The translations under genes were made by a program, and so were the position numbers. A stretch of DNA of 64,000 nucleotides from Singulisphaera sp. GP187 (GTDB lineage: Bacteria; Planctomycetota; Planctomycetia; Isosphaerales; Isosphaeraceae), in assembly GCF_900129635.1 (NCBI RefSeq), contig NZ_FSRB01000001.1, positions 3,635,501 to 3,699,500 of the forward strand. Reading direction: 5' to 3'. Below the pieces are notes generated by a model, which worked only from the letters and a program-made list of their open reading frames with translations, was not told the DNA's origin and did no database searches. Shown here piece after piece: positions 1-8,900 of this stretch (position 1 is the first letter of the stretch; each line of letters begins with the position of its first letter).

Positions 1-2
1 AG

Positions 3-356
3 CCGCGACGTCAGACTCAGCTTCAGGTTGAATCCCTCGAAGCCAAAGCCGCCCCTTCTTCGTTCGTGCCGGTCTTGACTCAGAATACGTTCAATAATGT
101 CATGCAACAACTTAACCAAGCGGCGGGCAACTACTCCAAGACGCAAAACGCCAGTCAGTTTGCCGCGCGAGTCAGCCAGCTCTCCACGCGTATTCCGTTC
201 GGACACACGCAACTCCTCCCCACCTGGCAGCAGAATGAAACCATCTACACTGGGACCCGTGACGGCTCGGGTGCGGCCATGGTCCAAGAGATGCAGCAGA
301 GCCTCATCGTCTACGTCCGGGCCGGAGTCCGCTCCGGGGCCTTCCGGTTCCAATGA
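3..356 (+). CDS. Small exported 'LESLEA'-motif protein, copy 1 (5' end outside window)
   Basis: The reading frame is open from the first bases of the window to a TGA at 354-356, and its start lies upstream. The protein begins inside a basic stretch, then VESLEAKAAPSSF, the kind of N-terminal 'LExLExR/K' segment common on planctomycete surface or secreted proteins. The rest is a Gln/Asn-rich region of about 90 residues ending SGAFRFQ. It is nearly identical to the complete copy at 1138-1500: about seven amino-acid differences, with many of the nucleotide changes silent, which suggests selection on the protein. I recognise no domain, so function is unknown. It cannot be an enzyme of any family I know. 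Confidence 0.6.
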   Translation, partial: PRRQTQLQVESLEAKAAPSSFVPVLTQNTFNNVMQQLNQAAGNYSKTQNASQFAARVSQLSTRIPFGHTQLLPTWQQNETIYTGTRDGSGAAMVQEMQQSLIVYVRAGVRSGAFRFQ

Positions 357-449
357 TCCCACCCTCGACGCGGACTCAAAAGCGTTCGAAAACCAAGCGG
401 TCTGATACTTCGCCCCCGACTTCGGCGGCTTCGGCGGTCCAAAAAAGTT

Positions 450-531
450 CCCGCAGAGTGGGCATGACCCACCATCCTGACCTCCCTTTTAACAAGGAGA
501 TCGGAATGGTGGGCCGTGCCCACCCTACGGG
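450..531. repeat. Inverted repeat of the GTGGGCACGGCCCACC family, copy A
   Basis: The left arm from about 450 (GTGGGCATGACCCACCAT) pairs with the right arm ending at 531 (ATGGTGGGCCGTGCCCACCC). About 24 bases lie between the arms. It sits just downstream of the small exported protein, where it could act as a terminator. Confidence 0.7.
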
Positions 532-1128
532 ATCACTCCAACAATCAATACAATTTCTTAAACACGTCTTAGCTCGCCAATTTCTGATTTGGCAAAACTC
601 TGCAAGGCGTCCTCACTCCGGCCACTTGATAGGAGTGGCGGCTCCGTTCTTGCTCCTGCCTTCGCACGCTCCAGGCGAGCCTCTGACCAGCCCCTGGGTT
701 CCCCACGACGGGTGGCTCGAAGCTTGGGAGAAGGCGGCGCTCCGTCACGTGTTAAAAGGTTGACTCACAGACTTCATTCACTCAACCATACTAACGTCCA
801 AACATCGTCCTTGGCGTATTCAGTGGAGATCCACCCGCGAGTGAGTTCAGGCCGCCGTCTCAGTTACGGGAAGTCGTTGCTCGCACGGTTCGACTGCGCT
901 ACAATCGAGGATGGCCTGGACGGAGGATCGGGCTCCGTGGCGACACGAGGTGTGCGCCGCCCCAGGGGCCATGACCGAGGGAGGGCCGGCACGATCCCGC
1001 CCTATCCTCCTATCGGGATTGGCAGTATAGCGGCAAATCCTCACCTGTGGATCAGAAGTCCACTCTCAGATCTCCCAACTCCGGTTTCTCCACTTCACGC
1101 GGAACCATGACAGACCCAGGACGAAAGG
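532..1128. other. Intergenic, no gene seen
   Basis: About 600 bases lie between the two copies of the small exported gene. No open frame here has a recognisable domain or a ribosome binding site. The end of this stretch must hold the promoter of copy 2, but I see no convincing -35/-10 pair. Confidence 0.5.
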
Positions 1129-1137
1129 ATGACACCG

Positions 1138-1500
1138 ATGAGAAAGCCGCGACGTCAGACTCAGCTTCAGGTTGAATCCCTCGAAGCCAAAGCCGCCCCT
1201 TCTTCGTTCGTGCCGGTCTTGACCAACAACACATTCAACAGTGTCATGCAACAGCTTAACCAAGCGGCGGGCAACTACTTCAAGACACAAAACGCCAGTC
1301 AGTTTGCCGCGCGCGTCAGCCAACTCTCCACTCGTATCCCCTTCGGGCACGCCCAACTCCTTCCCACCTGGCAGGAGAATGAAACCATCTACACCGGAGT
1401 CCGCGATGGCTCGGGTGCGGCCATGGTCCAAGAGATGCAGCAGAGCCTCATCGTCTACGTCCGGGCCGGAGTTCACTCCGGGGCCTTCCGGTTCCAATGA
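1138..1500 (+). CDS. Small exported 'LESLEA'-motif protein, copy 2
   Basis: This is the complete 120-residue copy. The start chosen is ATG 1138, because an AAAGG sequence sits about nine bases upstream; the ATG at 1129 abuts that AAAGG and is a poorer start. It reads MRKPRRQTQLQVESLEAKAA, then a Gln-rich body with NTFNSVMQQLNQAAGNY and a C-terminal MVQEMQQSLIVYVRAG helix-like segment. The basic start followed by VESLEA resembles the N-terminal segment that precedes secreted or surface proteins in planctomycetes. There is no classical hydrophobic signal peptide. Its partner is the upstream copy, 1144 bp away. Function is unknown. Confidence 0.6.
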   Translation: MRKPRRQTQLQVESLEAKAAPSSFVPVLTNNTFNSVMQQLNQAAGNYFKTQNASQFAARVSQLSTRIPFGHAQLLPTWQENETIYTGVRDGSGAAMVQEMQQSLIVYVRAGVHSGAFRFQ

Positions 1501-1594
1501 CCCCAGTCTCGAGGCGGACTCAAGAACGCTCGAAAACGAAGCGGTCTGACGCTTCGTCCCCGACTTCGGCGGCTTCGGGGGTCCAAAAAAACTT

Positions 1595-1676
1595 CCCGTG
1601 AGGTGGGCATGAACCACCATCTTGACCTCGCTTTTGACAAGGAGATCGGGATGGTGGGTCGTGCCCACCTCACGGG
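1595..1676. repeat. Inverted repeat of the GTGGGCACGGCCCACC family, copy B
   Basis: Arms at 1595-1621 and 1650-1676 are complementary over about 27 bases with few mismatches. The sequence between the arms (CTTGACAAGGAGATC-like) is shared with copy A. It lies between the small exported gene and the end of ftsY, so it could serve both as a terminator. Confidence 0.75.
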
Positions 1677-1792
1677 AGAGAATCTGTCGTAAATGGATGA
1701 CGACTTCATCACGGATATCTTTGGAGCGTCCGACCGAGGGTTTCCGGGTTCCGCGCGGGGAACCAGGGAAGGCGACGGAGACGAAGGTCGCA

Positions 1793-2698
1793 TTACGTGA
1801 AGAGCGACTCCACGAACGTGTCGGCGTCGAACGGTTGGAGGTCATCGAGGCCCTCGCCGACCCCGATAAATTTGACGGGCAGGTCGATCGTCTGGCGGAC
1901 GGCGACGACGATCCCTCCCTTGGCAGTGCCGTCGAGCTTCGTCAGGATCACCCCAGTGCAGCCAATGCTCTTGGTGAACACCTCGGCCTGGCGGATCGCG
2001 TTCTGGCCATTGGTGGCGTCGAGCACGAGCAGGACCTCGTGAGGCGCCCCCGAAATCTTTCGTTGGAGGACTCCGCGGACCTTCTCCAACTCACGCATCA
2101 GGTGCGACTGCGTATGGAGGCGGCCGGCCGTATCGACGATCAAGATGTCGGACCCGCGGGCCAGGGCGCGGTCGCAGGCGTCGTGCGCCACGCTCGCCGG
2201 GTCAGCGCCAGGGGCTCCTTTGACGATGTCGGATCCGGAGCGGTTGGCCCAGATGGTCAACTGGTCGGCCGCCGCCGCGCGGAAGGTGTCACACGCCGCC
2301 AGGAGGATCGTCTTGCCGTCGTCCTTGAGCCGCTGGGCGAGCTTGGCGATCGACGTGGTCTTGCCCGAGCCGTTCACGCCCGCGATCAGATAGACCGTCG
2401 GCTTGGTGGCTGAGACCGCCAAAGTCCCCGGCCTGGGATCCACCAGAAGCGCCTTGAGCTCGGCTTTGACGAAGTTCAGGAGGTCCTCGTCGGCCGTCTT
2501 ATCGCGATACGCCTCGCGCACCCGATCGACGATCCGTTGGGTCGCCTTCACACCCACGTCGGCCTGGATCAACCGCGCCTCGAGGTCATCCAGGAACGAC
2601 TGGTCGACCTTGCGTCCGAACCATGAGCGAATATTGAAAAGCTGGGCTGTCCTGGACAGTCCCTTGCGAAATCGGTCGAGGAGCCCCTTGATCGCCAT
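1793..2698 (-). CDS. ftsY: Signal recognition particle receptor FtsY
   Basis: This GTPase docks ribosome-nascent chain-SRP complexes at the SecYEG translocon. The 301-residue protein has a helical N domain (about 1-95) and a G domain. G1 is GVNGSGKTTS near residue 109, followed by DTFRAAAADQL, DTAGRLH and TKLDGTAKGG, and it ends with GVGEGLDDLQPF, diagnostic of FtsY rather than Ffh. The acidic A domain of the E. coli protein is absent, as in many bacteria, so the N-terminal helix probably mediates membrane contact. The ATG lies two bases after the stop of the upstream PHP gene, so the two are translationally coupled. The order nusB, two small genes, ftsY suggests one transcription unit. Confidence 0.96.
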   Translation of the reverse strand: MAIKGLLDRFRKGLSRTAQLFNIRSWFGRKVDQSFLDDLEARLIQADVGVKATQRIVDRVREAYRDKTADEDLLNFVKAELKALLVDPRPGTLAVSATKPTVYLIAGVNGSGKTTSIAKLAQRLKDDGKTILLAACDTFRAAAADQLTIWANRSGSDIVKGAPGADPASVAHDACDRALARGSDILIVDTAGRLHTQSHLMRELEKVRGVLQRKISGAPHEVLLVLDATNGQNAIRQAEVFTKSIGCTGVILTKLDGTAKGGIVVAVRQTIDLPVKFIGVGEGLDDLQPFDADTFVESLFT

Positions 2699-2699
2699 G

Positions 2700-3773
2700 C
2701 TATCCCTCAGCGAGAGTTCTCTCTATTCTATCGATCTCATCGGATGCAGCGAGGCAGCGTCCCTCGGCGCTGGCCTCCCGGTCGCTTGGCGACCCTGAAC
2801 CGCCCGCCGGCGGGAGGGGGACACTGGCCGCGCGCTCCCTGAGCCGTTCGAGGTCGGCGCCCGGCGTGGTGATCGAGCCGATCCAGCGGCCGGGACGATC
2901 CCCGGCATGGAAGTCGGAACCGGCGATCGGCACCAGTTGGTGGCGATCGGCCCAGTCGCGCAACCGCTGGCCGCGCCGGGCGTCGATCCCATGCCCTGCC
3001 ACTTCCAGGGAGCCGAGACCGGCATCGACCAGGCCGCGAAGCGTCAGTTCCCGCAGATCATAGGGCGGGTGCGCCAGACCGGCAACCCCGCCCGCGCCCT
3101 GGATCAAGGCGATCGCCAGGCCCGCCGCGAGTCGCGGCTTGGGGACGTGCGCGGGGCCGTCGTCACCCAGGTAACGGGTGAACGCCTCACGGTGGCCCGC
3201 GACTTGTCCCGTCCGTACCAGCCACTCGGCCAGGTGGCGGCGTCCCAGGGTCGCGCGAGGGAAGGCCCGGCCCAGCACGGTCAGGTCCACCGAAAGGCCG
3301 AGGTCGGCGAGTCGATCCACCATCCCCTTCAGGCGTTGAACGCGGTCACGGCGCAGTGTCGCTGTCGCCGCAACCAGGGCCGGTTCGTCGTCGCGGACGA
3401 AGTGACCGAGGATGTGGACCTCGCGGCCCTCGAATTCCGCGGTGAGCTCGATCCCGCCCACAAGCTCCAGGCCAAGCCGGGTCGCCTCGGGCCGAGCCAC
3501 GGTTTGGGCAGAGAGCGTATCGTGATCGGTAATCGCCAGGGCGGACAAGCCGATGTTGGCCGCCGCGATCACCACCTCGCAGGGAGAGCAGACGCCGTCG
3601 GAATGCGTGGTGTGGATATGGAGATCCGCCGCCGGGGGGCGGGTCGACCGGAGCGGCGGGGCCGTTGGCCGTTTCAGAGTCCGCGTTCGCGTCCGCGGGG
3701 TTCCTGGGCGCTGATTACGGTTTTTCACGCTGGTAGACGAGCAGCGAGAGACCGTCGCCCTGCTTGGTGCCAA
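2700..3773 (-). CDS. PHP-domain phosphoesterase (TrpH/RNase AM-like)
   Basis: The sequence shows the PHP metal-binding motifs: DLHIHTTHSDG near residue 50, ITDHDT near 80, GGIELT, HILGHF, AHPPYD and a C-terminal GSDFHAGDRPGRWIG. In the family this fold hydrolyses 3',5'-nucleoside bisphosphates or trims RNA 5' ends using a cluster of three metals. The first about 45 residues are basic, Pro/Arg/Thr-rich and unlike the family. The frame from 3773 also overlaps the upstream gene by 59 bases. A GTG at 3728 would shorten the overlap to about 14 bases and is at least as likely a start. The C-terminal about 40 residues after the last motif are also non-conserved. It is coupled to ftsY downstream. Confidence 0.8.
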   Translation of the reverse strand: MAPSRATVSRCSSTSVKNRNQRPGTPRTRTRTLKRPTAPPLRSTRPPAADLHIHTTHSDGVCSPCEVVIAAANIGLSALAITDHDTLSAQTVARPEATRLGLELVGGIELTAEFEGREVHILGHFVRDDEPALVAATATLRRDRVQRLKGMVDRLADLGLSVDLTVLGRAFPRATLGRRHLAEWLVRTGQVAGHREAFTRYLGDDGPAHVPKPRLAAGLAIALIQGAGGVAGLAHPPYDLRELTLRGLVDAGLGSLEVAGHGIDARRGQRLRDWADRHQLVPIAGSDFHAGDRPGRWIGSITTPGADLERLRERAASVPLPPAGGSGSPSDREASAEGRCLAASDEIDRIERTLAEG

Positions 3774-4152
3774 AACCAGGCGGCCGGTCCTTGCCGAGGC
3801 CTGCGAGGCAAATCGTCAAACTGTCCCCCTCCAGGCGATAGATCCCACGCCTGGGAGTGCCGTCGGAGTAAATGCGATCGTACCATCGAGGTGTCCGTGA
3901 GGGATCGAGCTTGAACGTGCCGAGGGAGAGTGACTTCTCCCCCATCTTGGCGATTACCCGATCGTCTTCAAAGATCATCCGAACGTCGCGGCCCTTGAGC
4001 GACTCCGACGCGACCACTTGACCGTCAGTCTCGGTCGAGACGAGGACCCAAACTCCCTGAAACTTCTTCGTCTCGGCCTCGACGTCCTCGGCCTCGGTTC
4101 CCATTGCGGCGAGAAGTCCGGTCATCATGACGAGCACGGGCTGCCAAGTCAC
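3715..4152 (-). CDS. TIGR03067-type planctomycete small protein
   Basis: The 145-residue protein has a hydrophobic N-terminus that may be a signal peptide (TWQPVLVMMTGLLAAMG). It continues with KKFQGVWVLVSTETDGQ, a GRDVRMIFEDDRVI strand, a GTFKLDPSRTPRWYD segment, and GIYRLEGDSLTICLA near the end. This 'F-Q-G-x-W ... F-x-L-D-P ... G-I-Y-x-L-x-G-D-x-L' pattern is that of the TIGR03067 domain, abundant in planctomycetes, probably a lipocalin-like beta-barrel of unknown function. It lies 53 bases after nusB and overlaps the start of the PHP gene. Confidence 0.75.
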   Translation of the reverse strand: MTWQPVLVMMTGLLAAMGTEAEDVEAETKKFQGVWVLVSTETDGQVVASESLKGRDVRMIFEDDRVIAKMGEKSLSLGTFKLDPSRTPRWYDRIYSDGTPRRGIYRLEGDSLTICLAGLGKDRPPGFGTKQGDGLSLLVYQREKP

Positions 4153-4205
4153 GGCGAGTCTCCCACTTCAGAGACGGTGTGATCAGGACGAGTCGGGAGT
4201 GGAGC

Positions 4206-4835
4206 TCACTCCTCGGTCGGCTTCGGATCGACGGGCGGTTCTTCGGGTTGTGTCTCGGGCACCTCGGGAGCGGGAACCACCGACGAATCCGCAGGTTCGC
4301 CCACCACGGGAACAGTTTCAGGCAAAGGCTCGGGCGAGACCAAGGTCTCGGTCTGAACCGGGCCGGGTTCCACCGGAGGCGTGGCGAGCGGTGCCGGTAC
4401 GGCCTCGATCACGGGAGTCGCCCGGGAGGCGAGCTCGGCGGCTTGCAGCCGGTCCAGGATCCCGTTGACGAATCGACTCGACTGGGCGGTGCTGTACCGC
4501 TTGGCCAACTCCAGCGATTCGTTGATCGCGACCTTGGTGGGTACGTCGTCGCAGTAGAGCAACTCGAACGCACCGAGCCGCAAGATGTTGCGGTCGATCG
4601 CCGCCATCCGGTCGAGCCGCCAGTTCTCGGCCACCGCGGAAATCAGTTCGTCAATCCGAGGTTGATTGGCATGGACCCCGGCAATCAGCGCCTCGGCGAA
4701 TTCACAGAGCTTCTTGTCGCCCCGCAAGCGACGCTCCACGAAGCGACGGATCTCCTGGGGAGGGAGCCCCGGATTTTGCTCCGTCTGATAGAGGACCTGT
4801 AATGCAATCTCTCGGCCTCGGGTGCGTCGGGTCAT
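4206..4835 (-). CDS. nusB: Transcription antitermination factor NusB, with acidic C-terminal tail
   Basis: NusB binds boxA RNA with S10 and supports rRNA antitermination. Residues 1-135 match the family: TRRTRGREIALQVLYQTEQNP at the start, AENWRLDRMAAIDRNILRLGAFELLY in the middle, and KVAINESLELAKRYST with SSRFVNGILDRL at the end. The family is usually about 140-160 residues. This protein adds about 70 residues rich in Pro, Glu and Val (repeated PxPLPE/PVVEP-like), probably disordered. It is the first gene of the minus-strand nusB-ftsY group. Confidence 0.93.
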   Translation of the reverse strand: MTRRTRGREIALQVLYQTEQNPGLPPQEIRRFVERRLRGDKKLCEFAEALIAGVHANQPRIDELISAVAENWRLDRMAAIDRNILRLGAFELLYCDDVPTKVAINESLELAKRYSTAQSSRFVNGILDRLQAAELASRATPVIEAVPAPLATPPVEPGPVQTETLVSPEPLPETVPVVGEPADSSVVPAPEVPETQPEEPPVDPKPTEE

Positions 4836-5965
4836 GGGAGCCTTCGGGGCCTCACGGAGCCAGTCTGGAAGTTCGTTCCGCTCAACACCCGGCTAAGGTC
4901 GCGGCGGTCCTCCATCCTTCACAAGGAAAATCATACGCCAACCCGCCCCAACTCGAAAAGGCCAGCATCGCGCGTCGACGCGCCTCAACACCGCCGACCT
5001 GCCGAGTCGAAACCGGTTTTTCCCACGCCGTTCGCCATCCCGAACACCACGGTCGACCCACCCCTATCCCCCCCGACTCCGCCGGACAATGACGTCAAGT
5101 TCGCCGGAACCCTAACTGCCTTTTCATTTTAAGTCCATGGCTCCGCCGGCGAATTTCCCAACGGCAATCCCCCGTAGCTCCCAAGCAAGGCGGAAATCCC
5201 CGCCCATCCGGCAGTCAACCCGACCCCTTTTTGAGTATTTCCAGAATTTTTGCACCTCCGTGGTTCAAAACCGGATGGAAACCGTGCCTAGGAGTTAGCA
5301 GAGACCTGAAACGAGTGCAAAACGAAACGCACTCCCTCCGGTCCTCCTCGGTAAAACAGCCAACCGCAATGCGTTTGCGGTTTTATTAAGCAGGATTTGC
5401 GATAAGTAATTAAAATAAGGCCGACGCCGTTTTGGCTGACTTCGTGCCAGAATCCAGGCCGGTCATATTTTAAAACGATATTTAGCACTCCGATAAGCCG
5501 GCCACCGCTAAGATTCCTAATAAAACGCCCTTATTTATTTAAACAATTCCTGTAAGCCTCGACCCTAAGTCCGCATAAATAATTAAGTAAACCAATAAGA
5601 TTAAGCGCCATTGCCGGAGGTCGTGGTCGTCCTCAACCTCGACCTCCGGCAAGCGGACATCGACGCGATTTCGGCCGCGCTCGGTAGCACTGCACTCATC
5701 GCCCGCCCGATGCGACGCGTGCCAAGATCCATCCCAAGCTAAAGGGACCGATCTTCGCCATCCCGGCGTCTCCTTGAAGTCGGCTTGGCACACGGCTCCG
5801 ATTGATGATCAACGGAGTGCTTATCCCAATCGGATCGGACGCGGTTCCGGCGTTCGGAGACCCGGTGAACTCGTGCTCCGAGCAGGTTTATCCCCGCGCG
5901 ACGTGGCGTGGCCGGTTCTCGCGGTCATCGGCGATAGCTCGGTGCGGAGCAGAGCCGAACCGAGG
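4836..5965. other. Long intergenic region with an AT-rich core
   Basis: About 1.1 kb separates nusB from uvrA, both on the minus strand, and contains no convincing gene. The part at about 5380-5600 is markedly AT-rich for this chromosome (for example AAGTAATTAAAATAAGG and TTATTTATTTAAACAATTCC). A 66-codon minus-strand frame at 5288-5488 has no ribosome binding site or known domain. On the plus strand, bases about 5593-5660 can be read LPEVVVVLNLDLRQADIDAI, which could be a gene fragment, but it is too short to assign. The nusB promoter should lie near 4836-4950, though I could not identify it. Confidence 0.5.
5362..5388. terminator. Possible intrinsic terminator
   Basis: AACCGCAA (5362-5369) pairs with TTGCGGTT (5375-5382), followed on the plus strand by TTATT. 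Read on the minus strand, the hairpin is followed by a weaker T-rich stretch. It is about 580 bases past the uvrA stop and not clearly tied to a gene. Confidence 0.4.
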
Positions 5966-8900
5966 TCAGGGCAATTCGCTCGCCTTGATCAGACTGCCGG
6001 ACTCACCGATCCGCCCGTAGGAAGCGACGGCTTTGACCAGGAACGCGTCGAACGCCGGGGTCTCCAGGTCTGAGGCGGAGTGACAGGTCAGGACGACTTC
6101 CTGGGTCGCTCCTTGGTTGCTCACGATCAGCCGATCCGCCTGGCTGTGCACGGGCGTGGCGCCTTCGTGGAACGGCAGCAACCCGAGTTCCCTGGTTAAC
6201 GTCGTGGGCTTGAAGGTGTTGCGCCCGACGTTGAACCGGAGCGTGACGATCCACTCGCTGCTGGTCAGGGCGTGGAAGAAGGGGAGCGTGATCCCCGTGT
6301 CGGCGAGGATCCGGACGGCCGTGCGCTGCGACCAGTCGGTGGGCAAGAACTCGCCCAGTTCCTGGATTCGGTCGACGATCCGCTCGAGGATTCGCCCGTC
6401 CCAACGCGCGGGGCGCCCGCTGCGCCCGACCCGATCGAGCGTATGCCAACGACGGCCGTCGAGCTCCCAGGGGGGCTTGACCACGTTATTGAGTTCGACC
6501 AGGGCGGCGGCGGCCGCGGCCTTTTTGGTTTCGGCCAGCGCCTTGCGGGCCGCGGCCTTGGGGTCGTACTTCGGGCGCTCGGCGTAGGGGCCGGCCGCCA
6601 GGAGCCCCTTGAGAATCAGGCCGGTGAGACAGCCCTTCGTCTCGGCGATCGTTTCGGGGGGGCCGGCCGCCACGATTTCCCCCCCCGCGCCCCCCGCTTC
6701 GGGACCGATGTCGATCAACCAGTCGGCCGTCTTGATCACTTCGAGGTTGTGCTCGATGATTACGACCGTGTTGCCCAGGTCGGCCAGCCGGTGAACCACG
6801 TCGAGAAGCTTACGTACGTCGTCCAGATGGAGGCCGGTCGTTGGTTCATCAAGAATGTAGAGCGTCTTTCCCGTATTCGGCCGGGCCAACTCGGCGGCCA
6901 GTTTCACCCGTTGCGCCTCGCCCCCCGAAAGCGTCGGCGCCGACTGGCCGAGCGGGATGTAACCGATGCCGACGTCATGCAAGGTCTGCAAGATCCGTTT
7001 GATCTTGGGCACACTGTCGAACAGTTCGAGCGCCGCGTCGACGTTCATCTCGAGCACGTCGGCAATCGTTTTGCCCCGGAACTTGACCGCAAGCGTCTCG
7101 GGCGTATAACGCGCACCGCCGCAGGCTTCGCAGGTGACCCAGACGTCGGGCAAGAAATGCATCTCGATCCGCCTCTGCCCGGCCCCTTCGCAGGCTTCGC
7201 AACGGCCCCCCGCCTGGTTGAAGCTAAACCGTCTCGAGGTGAAGCCGCGGACCTTGGACTCGGGGAGTTTGGCGTACAGTTCGCGAATCAGGTCGAAGAC
7301 CCCGGAATATGTACCGGGCGTCGAGGTCGGCGTGCTCCCGAGCGGGGTCTGATCGACGCTGATCACCTTGTCGACCAGGGTCAAGCCCTCGATCGCGTCG
7401 TGCGCTCCGGGTGTCACCTGGGCGCGGTGCAAAGTCTTGGCCACCGCCTTCCAGAGGATGTCTTCCACGAGCGAGCTCTTGCCCGAGCCACTGACGCCGG
7501 TCACAACGGTCACGATCCCGATCGGGAACGCCACGTCGATGTTCTTGAGGTTGTGGTGCCGGGCGCCTCGGACCCAGAGCGACGGGCCGTCGGCCGGGCG
7601 ACGGTTCGTCGGGACCGGGATCGCCGTTTTGCCGCTCAAGTACTGGCCGGTGAGCGACTTCTTGATCGTCTTGACCTTCGCCGGAGTCCCTGCGCCGGTG
7701 ACTTCGCCACCGCCGGAGCCCGAGCCCGGTCCGAAGTCGACAAGGTAGTCCGCCGCCTCGATGACCTCCCGGTCGTGCTCGACCAGGACCAAGGTATTGC
7801 CCAGGTCGCGAAGGTGCCGCAAAGCCGTCAGCAGCCGGGCGTTGTCGCGCGGGTGGAGCCCGATGGTGGGTTCGTCGAGCACGTAGAGCACACCGGTCAG
7901 GCCGCTGCCGATCTGGCTGGCGAGCCGGATTCGCTGGCTCTCTCCACCGGAGAGAGTCGGGGTCCCTCGTCCCAGACTCAGGTAGTCGAGCCCCACGTCG
8001 ACCAGGAATTTCAGGCGGTCGCGAATCTCGCGGATCAGGTCGCCAGCGATATGCTTCTCGTCCGCGCTCAACTTCAGGTTCTTGAAGAAGGTCGACGCGC
8101 GGCCGAGCGGCCACTGACCAATCTGGTCGAGCGTGAAGTCATGGAACCGGACCGCCGCCGCGTCATCGCGGAGCCGCGCCCCCATGCACGACGCGCAAGG
8201 CACGTCGTCGACCATCCCTTGCAGCTTGAACCGATAGACGAACGAGACGCGCCCCGCCTCCTCGATCGCCGGGAAGAGCCCCTTGTACTGGAACGAAAAA
8301 GGCGGTTGACCGGCGGCCTCCGAGACTTTGAACCAGGCGTCCCCTGCCCCGTGAAGGATCGTGCGCCGATGCCGGCCTTCGAGATCGTCAAACGGGACGT
8401 CGAGGTCGATGCCCAGCGTCTCCGTCAGGGCCGCGATCATCCGACCGAAGAGCGGGTTAGCACCGAAATCGGGCCAGACGACGACCGCCCCCTGGCGCAG
8501 GCTGCGACGGCTATCGGGGATCAGGACCGCCGGGTTCGCGCCATGCTGGATGCCGAGCCCTTCGCAGACAGGGCACCAGCCGAGCGGGCTATTGAACGAG
8601 AAGTGGTGCGGCGACAACTCCTCGAAGCTTCGCCCGCAACCATCGCACGAGCGATGCTGACTGTAGCGGTCGACCGGCCAGTTGAGCTCGTTCGCCTCTT
8701 CGCCCACCCGCGCGATCAGGGCGACTCCCTTGCCCAGGTCGAGCGCGGACTCGACCGAGTCGGCCAGGCGTGATCGAGTCGAACGACGAACGACGGCCCG
8801 ATCGATGACGACCTCGATCCGATGCTTCCGGCGATGGCTCAACTTCGGAGGCGTGTCGAGGCTCACCGACTTGCCGTCGACCCGGACCCGCGAGAATCCG

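Larger units (their letters stand above)
1..1676. repeat. Tandem duplication, unit spacing 1144 bp
   Basis: Bases 1-531 match 1145-1676. The match includes the coding sequence, about 90 bases of 3' flank and an inverted repeat at the end of each copy. The second half of the first unit (532-1128) has no visible counterpart after 1676. Substitutions between coding copies are mostly silent, so this is not a very recent duplication. Confidence 0.85.

Noticed and set aside
97..405. Second overlapping frame conserved in both tandem copies (also 1241-1549)
   Set aside because: It is open in both copies only because the copies are nearly identical, and it has no ribosome binding site. The main frame shows more silent changes.
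5288..5488. 66-codon minus-strand gene in the AT-rich gap
   Set aside because: No ribosome binding site, domain or partner. The AT-rich composition alone does not support it.
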